In this document: one piece after another, positions 8,446 through 17,709 of the stretch | Layout: every line of letters starts with the position of its first letter | Position numbering within the stretch: the first letter of the stretch is position 1 | Assembly: GCF_001647545.1 (NCBI RefSeq) | Contig: NZ_LSZH01000001.1 | Location: 333,815-397,814, forward strand | Origin: Acinetobacter sp. SFB | Lineage (GTDB): Bacteria; Pseudomonadota; Gammaproteobacteria; Pseudomonadales; Moraxellaceae | Direction of reading: 5' to 3' | Length of the DNA stretch: 64,000 nt | Position numbers and translations under genes: made by a program | The notes under the pieces: generated by a model | Seen by the model: only the letters and a program-made list of their open reading frames with translations | Database searches by the model: none | What the model was told of the DNA's origin: nothing

Positions 8446-9222
8446 TTATAAACGTTGACGAACCATCTCAAAGAAACAAATCGAACCTGCAACGGCAACA
8501 TTTAATGATTCTTGTCCACCAGGCTGTGGAATAGAAACAGCTTCGGCATGCTTAAGTGCATAATCAGAGACACCTTGACCTTCATTGCCCAGAATCCAGA
8601 CACACTGTTTTCTTAAGTTCTTTGAGTAAAGGCTTTCAGACTGGTGCGAGCTGGTAACATAGACTGGTATGGTGAATTTTTCTAACAGATCTTCTAATAC
8701 AATATTTTCATAGGTGTGTAGAGAAAAATGCGCCCCCATACCTGCACGCAAAACGCGCGGTGACCAGATTGAGGCTGAACCTTTAGTGCATACAACTTGC
8801 TCAATGCCGGCAGCGGCAGCGGAACGGAGCAAAGTTCCGACATTACCCGGATCCTGGATATTGTCCAGAATTAGAGTATCTTCCTTAAAGTTCAAGGCTT
8901 GACTTGAACTAGGTAAATCAACAATTGCCAAACATGCCAAAGAAGTGCCTAGGGTACTTAAGTCGTTGTATAAAGCTTCACTCAGTACAAAAACATTACC
9001 GTCGTATAAGGATACGATTTTTTCTAAATCAGGATGACTATAGGCAGCTTCGGTAGTGAATATAGAATTAATGCTTCGACCCTGTTCTAACCAGGCAAGG
9101 CTTAAATGGGTACCTTCGAGTACCGTTTGACGATTCTTTTTACGGAATGAGCTTTGTTCAATCAATCCACGTAGGTGTTTGATTTTTGTATTGTCTTTTG
9201 ATTCGAGAAAAAAAGCTGGCAT
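8446..9222 (-). CDS. TrmH-family (SpoU) RNA methyltransferase
   Basis: S-adenosylmethionine-dependent 2'-O-ribose methyltransferase of the SPOUT class, about 258 residues from the ATG at 9222 (MPAFFLESKD...); a frame start at 9267 is possible but adds an atypical leader. An N-terminal substrate-binding domain (KNRQTVLEGTHL) is followed by the SPOUT knot motifs LDNIQDPGNVGTLLRSA, WILGNEGQGVS and SIPQPGGQESLNVAVA, which are motifs 1-3 of the family. The target (rRNA or tRNA nucleotide) cannot be assigned from these motifs. It is just downstream of fbp on the same strand with a short gap, so cotranscription is likely. Confidence 0.88.
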   Translation of the reverse strand: MPAFFLESKDNTKIKHLRGLIEQSSFRKKNRQTVLEGTHLSLAWLEQGRSINSIFTTEAAYSHPDLEKIVSLYDGNVFVLSEALYNDLSTLGTSLACLAIVDLPSSSQALNFKEDTLILDNIQDPGNVGTLLRSAAAAGIEQVVCTKGSASIWSPRVLRAGMGAHFSLHTYENIVLEDLLEKFTIPVYVTSSHQSESLYSKNLRKQCVWILGNEGQGVSDYALKHAEAVSIPQPGGQESLNVAVAGSICFFEMVRQRL

Positions 9223-9275
9223 GGGAGAATTATCCGTGGAAGTAAGCGACAAAACACTTACTTCCATTTTTTAAA

Positions 9276-10250
9276 TTAATGGTGGTAGTGAGTAACTAGG
9301 TCAACTTCGTTTTTAGATCCAATCACGACAGGAACCCGTTGATGTAATTCAGTCGGTTGAATTTCTAAGATACGAACACGGCCCGTGGTAGATGCACCAC
9401 CCGCTTGTTCCATCAGCATACTCATCGGATTTGCTTCATACATCAAGCGAAGACGACCAGCTTTTTGAGGATCTTTGGTGTCATATGGATATAGGAAAAT
9501 ACCGCTGCGGCAAAGAATACGGTGGATATCACCTACCATACACGCCACCCAGCGCATGTTGAAGTCTTTACCACGTACTGACGTTTTACCATCTTGAAGT
9601 TCAGCAATATAGCGTTTTACCGGTTCTTCCCAATGACGTTGATTGGATGCATTGATGGCATATTCTTTGGTATCGGCAGCAACTTGAATATTTTCAGAAG
9701 TTAATAAAAATTCTTGAGTTTCAGGATCGAAAGTGAAGAATGCAACCCCTGCACCTACGGTAAGCGCCATCATAGTAGATGGGCCATATAATACATAACC
9801 TGCAGCAGCCTGGTTTGTACCTGGCTGCATGAAATCCTCAGCTTTGGTCACGGCATTTTTAGCCGGCAAAATAGAGAAAATTGTGCCGACACACATATTG
9901 ATGTCGATATTGCTGGAACCATCAAGTGGATCGAACAATACTAGGAATTCACCATTTTCTTGTGCAGGGGTAAATTCATCGAGTTCTTCAGAAGCCAAAC
10001 CGCCGACATGGGGATGAACTTTTAAGGCATCGATCAAGTAATCATTCGAAATAACATCAAGTTTCTTTTGTTCTTCGCCTTGTACGTTTTCGTGTTGTGC
10101 ACTACCCAATACACCTGCCAAGGCTCCTTTTTGTAATAACTGATCAATGGCTTTACATGTATTACCAATTGTTTCAATTACTTGAGCAAGTTCAGGTGTT
10201 AAGTTCCCTGATTTTTGTTCTAGAAATTGGGAAAGGGTGAGGTATGACAT
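9276..10250 (-). CDS. fbp: Class I fructose-1,6-bisphosphatase
   Basis: Gluconeogenic enzyme that hydrolyses fructose-1,6-bisphosphate to fructose-6-phosphate; cytosolic. The metal-binding motif DPLDGSS is at 107-113, preceded by the acidic segment [10 protein letters not shown] (83-92), and the C-terminal substrate region contains [14 protein letters not shown]. Length, 324 residues, matches class I enzymes. Acinetobacter typically lacks a complete Embden-Meyerhof glycolytic pathway and depends on gluconeogenesis when growing on organic acids, so this gene fits that lifestyle (established knowledge). It starts at the ATG at 10250, and the divergent gap to 10438 holds promoters for both directions. 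Confidence 0.96.
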   Translation of the reverse strand: MSYLTLSQFLEQKSGNLTPELAQVIETIGNTCKAIDQLLQKGALAGVLGSAQHENVQGEEQKKLDVISNDYLIDALKVHPHVGGLASEELDEFTPAQENGEFLVLFDPLDGSSNIDINMCVGTIFSILPAKNAVTKAEDFMQPGTNQAAAGYVLYGPSTMMALTVGAGVAFFTFDPETQEFLLTSENIQVAADTKEYAINASNQRHWEEPVKRYIAELQDGKTSVRGKDFNMRWVACMVGDIHRILCRSGIFLYPYDTKDPQKAGRLRLMYEANPMSMLMEQAGGASTTGRVRILEIQPTELHQRVPVVIGSKNEVDLVTHYHH

Positions 10251-10368
10251 GTCAGGAAAACTCCAATTAGAAAATGATAAAAAATTATCAAAAGAATATA
10301 GGCAGTCATTTTAGATGAGAACGCGGCAAAAGAACAATTAAACTCGACTATTTGTCGTGATTTTACTC

Positions 10369-10396
10369 TTGTAAGTTCTGTGGAAAATGCTATGTT
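10369..10396 (+). promoter_or_regulatory. Candidate sigma-70 promoter for the 64-residue gene
   Basis: TTGTAA at 10369-10374, a 16-base spacer, and TATGTT at 10391-10396, about 40 bases before the start codon and ahead of the ribosome site AGGAG. Read by eye only. Confidence 0.35.
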
Positions 10397-10437
10397 GAGG
10401 AACGAAGGGTATTAAAAATCGTGATAGGAGCCCAGTT

Positions 10438-10632
10438 ATGACAACGCAAAAGTTTGATGCGACTCCAACGCCAAATGAAGCTATGAATTTAGATGATATT
10501 TCTGCGGAAAAAGTGAAAGAAGCCTGGAAGGCTTATGAAGCAAAACCAGAATATAAAAAATTCAATAAGCATGATTTAATCGAATCCATGCAAAGCTCCA
10601 CTGATGAAGTTGAAAACTCTGAACAAGCTTAA
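10438..10632 (+). CDS. Small hydrophilic protein of unknown function
   Basis: 64 residues, acidic and lysine-rich, without signal peptide or membrane segment. The sequence (LDDISAEKVKEAWKAYEAKP) predicts one or two amphipathic helices. The ATG follows TAGGAG, a promoter-like pair lies upstream at 10369, and a strong terminator follows at 10644, so it is a complete one-gene unit and almost certainly real. I do not recognise a functional family; small cytosolic proteins like this are commonly conserved within Acinetobacter. It sits between divergent fbp and convergent pal. Confidence 0.75.
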   Translation: MTTQKFDATPTPNEAMNLDDISAEKVKEAWKAYEAKPEYKKFNKHDLIESMQSSTDEVENSEQA

Positions 10633-10643
10633 AATATAAAAAA

Positions 10644-10671
10644 GCGCTCAATCAAAAGATTAAGCGCTTTT
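10644..10671. terminator. Terminator shared by the small gene and pal
   Basis: Ten-base stem GCGCTCAATC/GATTAAGCGC with one mismatch and loop AAAA, followed by TTTTC; on the other strand the stem is followed by T-rich sequence. It lies between convergent genes and probably ends both. Confidence 0.8.
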
Positions 10672-10685
10672 CTTTATTTAAGCCA

Positions 10686-11255
10686 TTATTTTAATAAGGG
10701 CGGAACAGCTTCGTAGTTCAGTTCTACGCGGCGGTTTTCTTTCCATGCATTTTCATCATGGCCAGCATTAATGGGCATTTCTTTACCATAGCTTACGGCT
10801 TCTAATTGCGTAGCAGCAACACCATTGGTAATCAGGAAGCTTTCTACCGCTTTCGCACGACGCTCACCCAAAGCGATGTTGTATTCACGTGTACCACGTT
10901 CATCGGTATGGCCGGTTAAAGCCACTTTCGAATTTGCATTGGCCATAAGGAATTGTGCATGTGCTTGAAGGGTTTGATAGTCTTCGTTAGAAAGATCGCT
11001 GCTGTCATAGTCAAAGTGAACTACACGTTTTGCCAAGAATGCTTTATTTGCTGCAGTCACACCTTTAGAAGAAGCACCTGCCAGGTTTTGCGCATTTAGG
11101 GCAGCATCTTCACTTAAGCCTTCAGTATTTACTGTACCTGCTTGAGATGGGTTTTGTCCTGCTTGAATTTCAGCTGCAGGTTTACGGCTGGCACAACCGG
11201 TCATTACTAACGCTGTTGCAAGAACAGGAAGGACCAATAGTTTAATTGCTTTCAT
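10686..11255 (-). CDS. pal: Peptidoglycan-associated lipoprotein Pal
   Basis: Outer-membrane lipoprotein of the Tol-Pal system that tethers the outer membrane to peptidoglycan. From the ATG at 11255 (MKAIKLLVLP) the protein has 189 residues; the ATG at 11276 adds a less usual leader. The lipobox LVMTGC places the lipidated cysteine near 20. The C-terminal OmpA domain has the peptidoglycan-binding motif GHTDERGTREYNIALGERRA. It is the last gene of the minus-strand order ybgC-tolQ-tolR-tolA-tolB-pal and starts 38 bases after tolB. Confidence 0.95.
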   Translation of the reverse strand: MKAIKLLVLPVLATALVMTGCASRKPAAEIQAGQNPSQAGTVNTEGLSEDAALNAQNLAGASSKGVTAANKAFLAKRVVHFDYDSSDLSNEDYQTLQAHAQFLMANANSKVALTGHTDERGTREYNIALGERRAKAVESFLITNGVAATQLEAVSYGKEMPINAGHDENAWKENRRVELNYEAVPPLLK

Positions 11256-11293
11256 CTTTATCTCCATAATCATCATTGATTTAAATTAAATTC

Positions 11294-12580
11294 TTATTTC
11301 GGTGCCCAAGCAGGTTCACGAACCTCACCTTGTTCACTGGGTAAATTCATGCGGAAACGCCCATCAAGCGACATGATGGACAATAATCCACGATTCCCTT
11401 CACGTGTTGCATAAACCACCATTTGTCCATTTGGCGAAAAACTTGGTGATTCATCCAGACTGGTTGGGGTCAGAATATTGGTAATGCCGGTATTGATATC
11501 CTGAATAGCCACTTTGTAATTGCTGCCACTTGGACGATGGACTAAAGCAATTTTTTTACCATCTGCACTTAAACTACCGCGTGCATTAAATGCCCCACGG
11601 AAAGTTAGGCGCTTAGTTGAAGTATTGGCAAAATCATAAGTATAAATTTGTGGTGAACCGCCGCGGTCCGAGGTGAAAATAAATGATTTACCGTCTGGGG
11701 CATACCGTGCTTCTGTATCAATGGCACTATCATTGGTCATACGCTGTAACTGACGTGTTTCCAGATTCATTTGATAGATTTCAGGGTTGCCATGCAGAGA
11801 TGCAGTAAACAGCATGCTTTTACCATCTGGCGAGAAGCTGGGTGCACCATTTAAACCACGGAAGCTTGCCAGTTTTTCACGTTGACCTGTCCCCAAGTCT
11901 TGTACATAAATGGCAGGACGTTTGGTTTCAAATGAAACATAGGCAATTTTTTTCGCGTCCGGTGTCCAGGCAGGGGACAAAATGGGATCACGGGAGGTGA
12001 GAATTGTTTTTGGCTGTTCGCCATCCGTGTCGGCAATTTGCAGGGTATAACGCTGTTCAGGTGTAGCGGGGTTGCGCAGTACATAGGCAATGCGTCCGCT
12101 AAAGTCACCTGCAATACCCGTTAATGCCTGATAAATTGCATCACTGATGGTGTGTCCCGCTTGGCGAATACGTGAAGCAGGAACCGTCAGTAATTCATTT
12201 AATAAGTATTGCTGTTTTTCTACATCATAGAGCTGATAATGAACTTCATACGCACCATTTTCTAATGTTTTTACTGTGCCTGTCACCACATACGGAACAC
12301 CTGCAGATTTCCATGCCTCTGCATTCGGGGTATTCATACTCGCTGTTGCAGGCAGGTTTTTTGAAGCACTTGAAAATTTGCCAGAGCGATTTAAGTCATT
12401 TTCGACAATCGGATAAAGATTTTGATCATTATTGAACGGAATAATCGCAATTTTCGGTGCTTCTTCTGGTGCCTTAGCAATTTCTAAATGCAGTTGTGCA
12501 TAAGACTGGGTCGCTAAAACAGGACTTAAAGCTGTCAAAATGGTTAGGCAAAGTAGATGTTTACGCGTCATTTTCATCAT
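11294..12580 (-). CDS. tolB: Tol-Pal system protein TolB
   Basis: Periplasmic beta-propeller protein that binds Pal and couples the TolQRA motor to the outer membrane. Signal peptide about 1-28 (ending SYA), N-terminal alpha/beta domain to about 165, then repeated propeller blades with the motifs [42 protein letters not shown] and [13 protein letters not shown]. Length 428 is typical. The ATG at 12577 is an equally good start. A 203-base gap separates it from tolA, so tolB-pal may also have their own promoter. Confidence 0.95.
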   Translation of the reverse strand: MMKMTRKHLLCLTILTALSPVLATQSYAQLHLEIAKAPEEAPKIAIIPFNNDQNLYPIVENDLNRSGKFSSASKNLPATASMNTPNAEAWKSAGVPYVVTGTVKTLENGAYEVHYQLYDVEKQQYLLNELLTVPASRIRQAGHTISDAIYQALTGIAGDFSGRIAYVLRNPATPEQRYTLQIADTDGEQPKTILTSRDPILSPAWTPDAKKIAYVSFETKRPAIYVQDLGTGQREKLASFRGLNGAPSFSPDGKSMLFTASLHGNPEIYQMNLETRQLQRMTNDSAIDTEARYAPDGKSFIFTSDRGGSPQIYTYDFANTSTKRLTFRGAFNARGSLSADGKKIALVHRPSGSNYKVAIQDINTGITNILTPTSLDESPSFSPNGQMVVYATREGNRGLLSIMSLDGRFRMNLPSEQGEVREPAWAPK

Positions 12581-12783
12581 CCGCTACTTACTCTAAAAAA
12601 TGTAAATTATTGTGAATTCGGTTGTGTCACATCATGGCATGATTTTGCTTTATTGAAACCACCTCATGATAACTTAACTGTTATAAGACTGTGAAAAGTG
12701 AATAAAATATAAGCTATTTTTTAACAATAGCCCAATACCCCCGTCAAAAAAAACCTCAATTAAATTTGATGTGGCCGTTTGTT

Positions 12784-14223
12784 TTATTTCGCAGTAAAGC
12801 TTGAGGTAAAGGTTCTTGCTTCATGTCGTGCATCTGGATCGGAAGGCATAGGATAAGGCGCTGCTGCACGAACTGCAGCTTCTACACTTGCTTTCATGTC
12901 CGGATCACTTGAATTGACGATAACCGATTGAACTGCACCACTATCACTTAAAGTCACACGAGCAGTGGCTTTTTGACCGGATGAGCCGCTCGGAATATCC
13001 CAAGCCCGTTTAACTTTATTTTCAAAGTCACGTTTTGCAGTTGAGGCGATTTTCTTTGCTTCCGCTTTTTTAGTCGCGGCTTCTTCAGCAGCTTGTTTAG
13101 CTGATGATGCTTTGGCTTCTTCAGCTGCACGCTCACGGGCTTCAGCGTCCGCTTTAGCTTTATTGGCTGCGTCCGCTTTAGCTTTATTGGCTGCGTCTGC
13201 TTTGGCTTTTTCAGCCGCATCAGATTTGGCTTTATTGGCAGCATCTGCTTTGGCTTTATTCGCTGCATCCGCTTTGGCTTTATTTGCTGCATCCGCTTTG
13301 GCTTTATTCGCTGCATCAGCTTTGGCTTTTTCAGCTGCATCAGCCTTGGCTTTATTCGCAGCATCAGCCTTGGCTTTATTCGCAGCATCAGCTTTGGCTT
13401 TTTCAGCTGCATCAGCCTTGGCTTTATTCGCAGCATCAGCCTTGGCTTTATTCGCAGCATCAGCTTTGGCTTTATTTGCTGCATCCGCTTTGGCTTTATT
13501 CGCTTCATCGGCTTTAGCTTTATTCGCAGCATCAGCTTTGGCTTTATTGGCTGCATTGGCTTTATTCGCAGCATCCGCTTTGGCTTTGTTTACTGCATCC
13601 GCTTTGGCTTTTTCGGCCACTTCTGCCTTAGCTTTATTCAAAGCATCAGCTTTAGCTTTAGCCGCCGTATCTGCTTTGGCTTTTTCAGCAGCATCAGCTT
13701 TAGCTTTTTCAGCCTTATCTACTTTTGCCTTAGCTTGAGCATCAGCTTGGGCCTTTAGTTTACTGGCTTCATTTGCTTTTTCCTGTTCGGAAGCTTGTTG
13801 TTCAGCTTTTTTCAGAGCTTCTGCCGCAGCTTTTGCTTGCTGAGCAGCTTTATTGGCATCAGGCTTTGCTGGTGCTGGTGCTGGTGCTGGTGCTGGTGCT
13901 GGTGCTGGTGCTGGAGTAGAAGGAGTAGGCTGCGCAACTGGAATTACCGGAGCAGGTTCAGCACTCGGTTTTGCTATTTGTTGAACGTGTTCTGCAACTT
14001 TTTCATGCGCTGTTTCAGCCGAGTCTGTCTGTTCTAAAGGCACAGGCTCGGGTGGGAGTAAATCTTCAGGCTTGACCAAAACCATTTTAATTTGTTTAGG
14101 CTGCTCGACAGGTTTACTCATGCCTAAAAAAAGTAAGCCAGTGATTGCCACAGCATGGATCCCGAGGGTAAATCCAAGTGCAATTGTTTTTTCTTTGGAT
14201 TGTGGCTTTATCAAATCTTTCAT
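12784..14223 (-). CDS. tolA: Tol-Pal system protein TolA with expanded Lys-Ala repeat domain
   Basis: Inner-membrane-anchored protein that spans the periplasm. Domain I: one helix at about 14-35. A proline-rich segment follows with eight Ala-Pro repeats, then domain II, a long helix (about 120-385) dominated by KADAANKA/KADAAEKA repeats of eight residues. Domain III (about 390-479, RDFENKVKRAWDIPSG and PYPMPSDPDAR) is the conserved C-terminal domain that meets TolB and Pal. At 479 residues it is longer than E. coli TolA (about 420). Because the repeat is high in GCx and AAx codons, the antisense and other frames are also open here; those frames are artefacts. Confidence 0.95.
   Translation of the reverse strand: MKDLIKPQSKEKTIALGFTLGIHAVAITGLLFLGMSKPVEQPKQIKMVLVKPEDLLPPEPVPLEQTDSAETAHEKVAEHVQQIAKPSAEPAPVIPVAQPTPSTPAPAPAPAPAPAPAPAKPDANKAAQQAKAAAEALKKAEQQASEQEKANEASKLKAQADAQAKAKVDKAEKAKADAAEKAKADTAAKAKADALNKAKAEVAEKAKADAVNKAKADAANKANAANKAKADAANKAKADEANKAKADAANKAKADAANKAKADAANKAKADAAEKAKADAANKAKADAANKAKADAAEKAKADAANKAKADAANKAKADAANKAKADAANKAKSDAAEKAKADAANKAKADAANKAKADAEARERAAEEAKASSAKQAAEEAATKKAEAKKIASTAKRDFENKVKRAWDIPSGSSGQKATARVTLSDSGAVQSVIVNSSDPDMKASVEAAVRAAAPYPMPSDPDARHEARTFTSSFTAK
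13147..13640. repeat. tolA: 24-bp tandem repeats encoding the TolA helix
   Basis: About twenty near-identical 24-base units of the form GCATCAGCTTTGGCTTTATT plus four bases on the plus strand, each coding eight residues on the minus strand. Sub-blocks repeat exactly (for example around 13320-13460). Units are a multiple of three, so copy-number change keeps the frame. Confidence 0.85.
13868..13915. repeat. tolA: GCTGGT hexanucleotide tandem repeat in tolA
   Basis: Seven perfect GCTGGT units (13868-13909) plus an eighth, GCTGGA. It codes for the Ala-Pro repeats between the membrane anchor and the long helix. Slippage would lengthen or shorten the linker in steps of two residues without changing frame. 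Confidence 0.85.
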
Positions 14224-14226
14224 ACT

Positions 14227-14676
14227 TTATTCTAGAGGCTTAGTTAGTAGACTAACTTGTGTTAAACCCGCATCTTGAAGACCTGACATTAAAGCCATGA
14301 CATCTCCATAAGGACGTGTGGTAGCACCATTAATGACAACATTCATTTCCTTGTTATCATTTTTGGCTTGAGTTTGTGCCTCAATTAAAACACTGGTCAA
14401 TTGAGTTAGATCAACAGGTCCAGTTTTTTGACCTTTATACTCCAGATAATACAGACCGTCTTTATCCAGTGTCACGATTGTCGGTGCATCTTTAGATTCG
14501 ATGGGATTGCCATTGGCTTGAGGTAAATCGACTTTAATCCCACTGGTAATCATGGGTGCTGTGACCATAAAAATCACCAAAAGCACCAGCATGACGTCAA
14601 TATAAGGGACGACATTCATATCACTTTTTAGTGGTTTTTTAACCCGTTCAAAGCGTCCAGAACGCTGAATTGCCAT
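14227..14676 (-). CDS. tolR: Tol-Pal system protein TolR
   Basis: Inner-membrane component of the TolQR proton channel that energises TolA. 149 residues; one membrane helix at about 22-43 contains the functionally important aspartate (D27 in PYIDVMLVLLVIFMVTAPM). The periplasmic part (NGATTRPYGDVMALMSGLQDAG) matches the ExbD/TolR fold. The start ATG at 14676 overlaps the tolQ stop by one base, and tolA follows three bases after its stop, so the genes are tightly coupled. Confidence 0.95.
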   Translation of the reverse strand: MAIQRSGRFERVKKPLKSDMNVVPYIDVMLVLLVIFMVTAPMITSGIKVDLPQANGNPIESKDAPTIVTLDKDGLYYLEYKGQKTGPVDLTQLTSVLIEAQTQAKNDNKEMNVVINGATTRPYGDVMALMSGLQDAGLTQVSLLTKPLE

Positions 14677-15389
14677 TAGTCATTTTCCTGTGCAGAACTC
14701 ACAGTTTGACGTTGCAATAGCGCAACCATTTCTTCAGCAAATAATGCACGATCTGAATAGACCGTTTCACCTTTTGCCGTGTAATGGTTAAATGCCAATA
14801 CCGCAGGAATTGCTGCAAAAAGACCAATCGCGGTGGCAATCAGGGCTTCGGCAATACCTGGAGCTACGGTTGCTAAAGTGACTTGATCTACATCTGCCAG
14901 ACCAATAAAGGCATTCATGATGCCCCAAACTGTACCGAATAGACCCACATAAGGGGCAACAGAACCAATGCTGGCAAGTGCACCTAAACCTTGTTCAAGC
15001 AAACCTTGGTCACGACTTAGACCGACACGTAAAATACGTTCAGTACCTTCAATCGTTTGCGTATTTGGCGCTTGAAGTTTTTGGAGTTTAAAAAACTCGC
15101 CTATACCGTGATAGAAAATATCTTCCAGACCGGTACGTTTGGAATTGAGCTGGGCATTGTTGTATAGCGTATTGAGTTCAGCGCCAGACCAGAAGATTTT
15201 TTGAAAATGTTCATCATCTGCCTGGGCTTTTTTATAACTCATATGTAACTTGGCAATCAGATACCAACTGTATAAAGATGCGAGCAGGAGCACGAGCATT
15301 ACCAGTTGAACGATGGGACTTGCTTGTAAAATAAGATCTGATATGTGTAAAGATGATTCTAGTTCTGTTGCCATAGTTACATGTGCCAA
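14676..15389 (-). CDS. tolQ: Tol-Pal system protein TolQ
   Basis: Inner-membrane channel subunit of the TolQR motor, homologous to ExbB and MotA. 237 residues with a first helix near 24-44, a cytoplasmic domain, and two more helices at about 140-165 and 180-200; the motif [13 protein letters not shown] and the following [27 protein letters not shown] segment, with the proton-path threonines, are typical. It starts eight bases after the ybgC stop and continues directly into tolR. Confidence 0.95.
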   Translation of the reverse strand: MAHVTMATELESSLHISDLILQASPIVQLVMLVLLLASLYSWYLIAKLHMSYKKAQADDEHFQKIFWSGAELNTLYNNAQLNSKRTGLEDIFYHGIGEFFKLQKLQAPNTQTIEGTERILRVGLSRDQGLLEQGLGALASIGSVAPYVGLFGTVWGIMNAFIGLADVDQVTLATVAPGIAEALIATAIGLFAAIPAVLAFNHYTAKGETVYSDRALFAEEMVALLQRQTVSSAQEND

Positions 15390-15397
15390 TAAATTTT

Positions 15398-15805
15398 TTA
15401 GTCTTGTTCTAACTCTTTAAGAATTAGTTCACGAATTTCGTCTGGAAGTCTACGAGGTTTCATTTCGGCACTTATACATGCCAACTCGACCTCGCCAGAT
15501 GCAAGCATGATTTCACCACGATAAATATTTTGTTGCAATACAAATGATGTCGCTTTACACGAAACTACACTTGCAGTCACGGTAATTAAATCATCCATCA
15601 GGATTGGGCGTGAATATTTCACGTTAATTTTATGCACCACAAAGTTGTAATCTTTTTGGTGCCAATAATGGTCCACACCCGATGCACGCAGCCATTCGGT
15701 ACGAGTACGTTCCATAAAACGAATATGATTCGCGTGATAGACAATGCCACCTGCATCAGTGTCTTCAATATATACACGAATATTGAATTCGAATTTATTC
15801 GCCAT
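15398..15805 (-). CDS. ybgC: Tol-Pal system-associated acyl-CoA thioesterase
   Basis: Hotdog-fold thioesterase of the 4-hydroxybenzoyl-CoA type, 135 residues. The active-site segment [20 protein letters not shown] carries the catalytic aspartate and the conserved Y-H-x-N. It is first in the tol-pal operon, as in many gammaproteobacteria. The family hydrolyses short-chain acyl-CoA or acyl-carrier esters and is associated with cytoplasmic-membrane phospholipid work; its role in the Tol system is not settled. The operon promoter should lie in 15806-15900. Confidence 0.93.
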   Translation of the reverse strand: MANKFEFNIRVYIEDTDAGGIVYHANHIRFMERTRTEWLRASGVDHYWHQKDYNFVVHKINVKYSRPILMDDLITVTASVVSCKATSFVLQQNIYRGEIMLASGEVELACISAEMKPRRLPDEIRELILKELEQD

Positions 15806-16006
15806 GATTGTGTCCCATTTTTCAATTCGGTTTTATGGAGTTGGCAGTACTTTTAGCGTAATAAAAACCATTGGAAAATGACATTTCTTTCGCTAAGAGT
15901 CAAGCTGTGTAAAGCATTGCAGTTTATCATCATAAGTTTTTAGTCCAATGGCACAAGGTTTCAAATGAAATCTATTCTGTATTAAATTAGCAAAATCTTT
16001 AGATAT

Positions 16007-16037
16007 AAAAAAAGTGAGCAAAGAATGCTCACTTTTT
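16007..16037 (-). terminator. Terminator of the amidohydrolase gene
   Basis: Stem GTGAGCA/TGCTCAC with a five-base loop, flanked by A and T runs, 14 bases past the stop on the minus strand. Confidence 0.85.
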
Positions 16038-16050
16038 AAGGAAATGTACT

Positions 16051-17406
16051 TTATTTTTTTGCAGCTTGCATCTTTTTCCAGTCTGCCTGTACCTGCTCGG
16101 CAACTTTTGGATAATCCAGGATGAAGCGCACATGACTTTCAACCCCAGTTTTTAAGGTTGCATCATCAACAATAAACATTGGGTTATGGTTTGGTGCAGC
16201 GGTTGCCATATCTTGATTTGGCGGTGTAGCACCAACAAATACGAATAGGGACGGCATAATTTGACCATAGTATGCAAAGTCTTCACTTGCACTGGCATTG
16301 TTGTCGAGTAACTGTAATTTGGCTTCGCCATTTACTTTGGCGAGGGTGGGTTGCATCAATTGGGTAATCACTTTGCCATTTGAAGTCACAGGTGCATAAG
16401 ATGAAATATCTACTTTTGCAGTAACATCATTGGCAAGTGCATTGTGTTCAATCATTATGGGTAAGTCTTTTAAAATGCTTTGGCGAATTTTTTCACTGTT
16501 CGAGCGAATAGTACCGACCATATTCACCTTATCAGGAATGACGTTGCCTGCTGTACCGCCGTGAATACTACCAATACTCACTACACCCATACCTTGAGTC
16601 AAGTCGGCACGACGACTGATTAAACTTTGTAAATTATTTACGATTTGAGATGAGGCATAAATCGGATCACGTCCTAGCCACGGCATAGAACCATGTGCTT
16701 GTTGACCTTGAACTTCAATATTTAATAAATCAGCGCTGTTTAAAATCGCACCATCTTTATATAAAATGTTGCCGCTTGGCATACCTGCCATCACGTGCAT
16801 TCCAAAAATCACTTCCGGTTTAGGATTATTCAAGGCACCATCGGAAATCATTTTACGTGCGCCAACTAACTGACCCTCTTTAAAGTTATCAATATCCGCA
16901 CCACCTTCTTCAGCAGGTTGAAAAACGAAAACCACTGTCCCTGCAATTTTATCTTTGTTGGCAGCTAAAGTTTTTGCTGCACCGAGTAACATCGCGGTAT
17001 GGGCATCATGTCCACAGGCATGCATAACCGGTGTTTCTTGACCTTGATAGACGCCTTTTGCTTTACTTGCAAAAGAGAGTCCTGTTTTTTCTTCAACAGG
17101 CAATGCATCCATATCGGCACGTAATGCCATGACTGGACCCGGTTTGCCACCTTTTAAAATACCAATAACACCTGTTTTGGCATAACCTGTTTTTACTTCG
17201 ATGCCATAAGATTTAAGCTCTTTTTGAACCAAGGCCGAAGTTTTAAATTCCATATTACCCAGTTCAGGGTTCTGATGAATATATTGGCGCAGTTTAATCG
17301 TATGAGTTTCTACATTTTTCACGGATTCATCAACCCAATCTGCAAGGCTTAATTGGCTACAGAACAGGAGCGGAAGGCAAAGCGAGATCTGCTTATACTT
17401 GTTCAT
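16051..17406 (-). CDS. Secreted M20-family amidohydrolase
   Basis: Zinc-dependent aminoacylase/carboxypeptidase-type amidohydrolase (M20D, relatives include N-acyl-L-amino acid and hippurate hydrolases), 451 residues. A signal peptide (1-22, ending LSLA) indicates periplasmic or secreted location, unusual for cytosolic family members. Motifs: MHACGHDAHTAMLLGAAK, a metal-binding region; PAEEGGAD with the catalytic and metal-binding acids; and a dimerisation domain around GSIHGGTAGNVIPDKV. It is a single-gene unit with its own terminator. The substrate is unknown; scavenging of N-acyl amino acids is a reasonable guess. Confidence 0.88.
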   Translation of the reverse strand: MNKYKQISLCLPLLFCSQLSLADWVDESVKNVETHTIKLRQYIHQNPELGNMEFKTSALVQKELKSYGIEVKTGYAKTGVIGILKGGKPGPVMALRADMDALPVEEKTGLSFASKAKGVYQGQETPVMHACGHDAHTAMLLGAAKTLAANKDKIAGTVVFVFQPAEEGGADIDNFKEGQLVGARKMISDGALNNPKPEVIFGMHVMAGMPSGNILYKDGAILNSADLLNIEVQGQQAHGSMPWLGRDPIYASSQIVNNLQSLISRRADLTQGMGVVSIGSIHGGTAGNVIPDKVNMVGTIRSNSEKIRQSILKDLPIMIEHNALANDVTAKVDISSYAPVTSNGKVITQLMQPTLAKVNGEAKLQLLDNNASASEDFAYYGQIMPSLFVFVGATPPNQDMATAAPNHNPMFIVDDATLKTGVESHVRFILDYPKVAEQVQADWKKMQAAKK

Positions 17407-17709
17407 ATCTTCTGAAACTCCTTAAGAGCGTGAAATGATAGAAAGATTTTTGAATATTGCATGTGAGCGCAGGCTAAGCAAAACCTTTAAAGTATGGTTT
17501 TTATATCTTTAAGGTATATTGTGGTTTAGTGTTTGGAATATAAGGTTTTTATTTACAATTTCACTTTGTAAAATTCTGTATTTTAATTTGGAATCAGCTT
17601 CTATAAATTGTGATTGTAACTGTTAATTTTCGGGTCTGTGGCCCACAGATTTAATTCGCTTCAATTTATTATTTGTTCATTACTGCATTGATCAGCCTTA
17701 GAGTTTTAA
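17407..17709. other. Divergent AT-rich intergenic region with a 15-bp palindrome
   Basis: No ORF seen. It separates the minus-strand amidohydrolase from the plus-strand unknown gene and should hold both promoters. It contains TCTGTGG-C-CCACAGA (17635-17649), perfect seven-base arms around one base, 60 bases before the downstream ATG, which may be a protein-binding site. Confidence 0.5.

Noticed and set aside
13147..13640. Regularly spaced repeats that might suggest a CRISPR array
   Set aside because: Units are contiguous without unique spacers, are multiples of three, and encode the TolA helix.
13112..13738. Long plus-strand open frame of Ala-Leu-Phe repeats opposite tolA
   Set aside because: It is a by-product of the repetitive tolA codons; low-complexity composition, no ribosome site, and the minus-strand frame has clear TolA domains at both ends.
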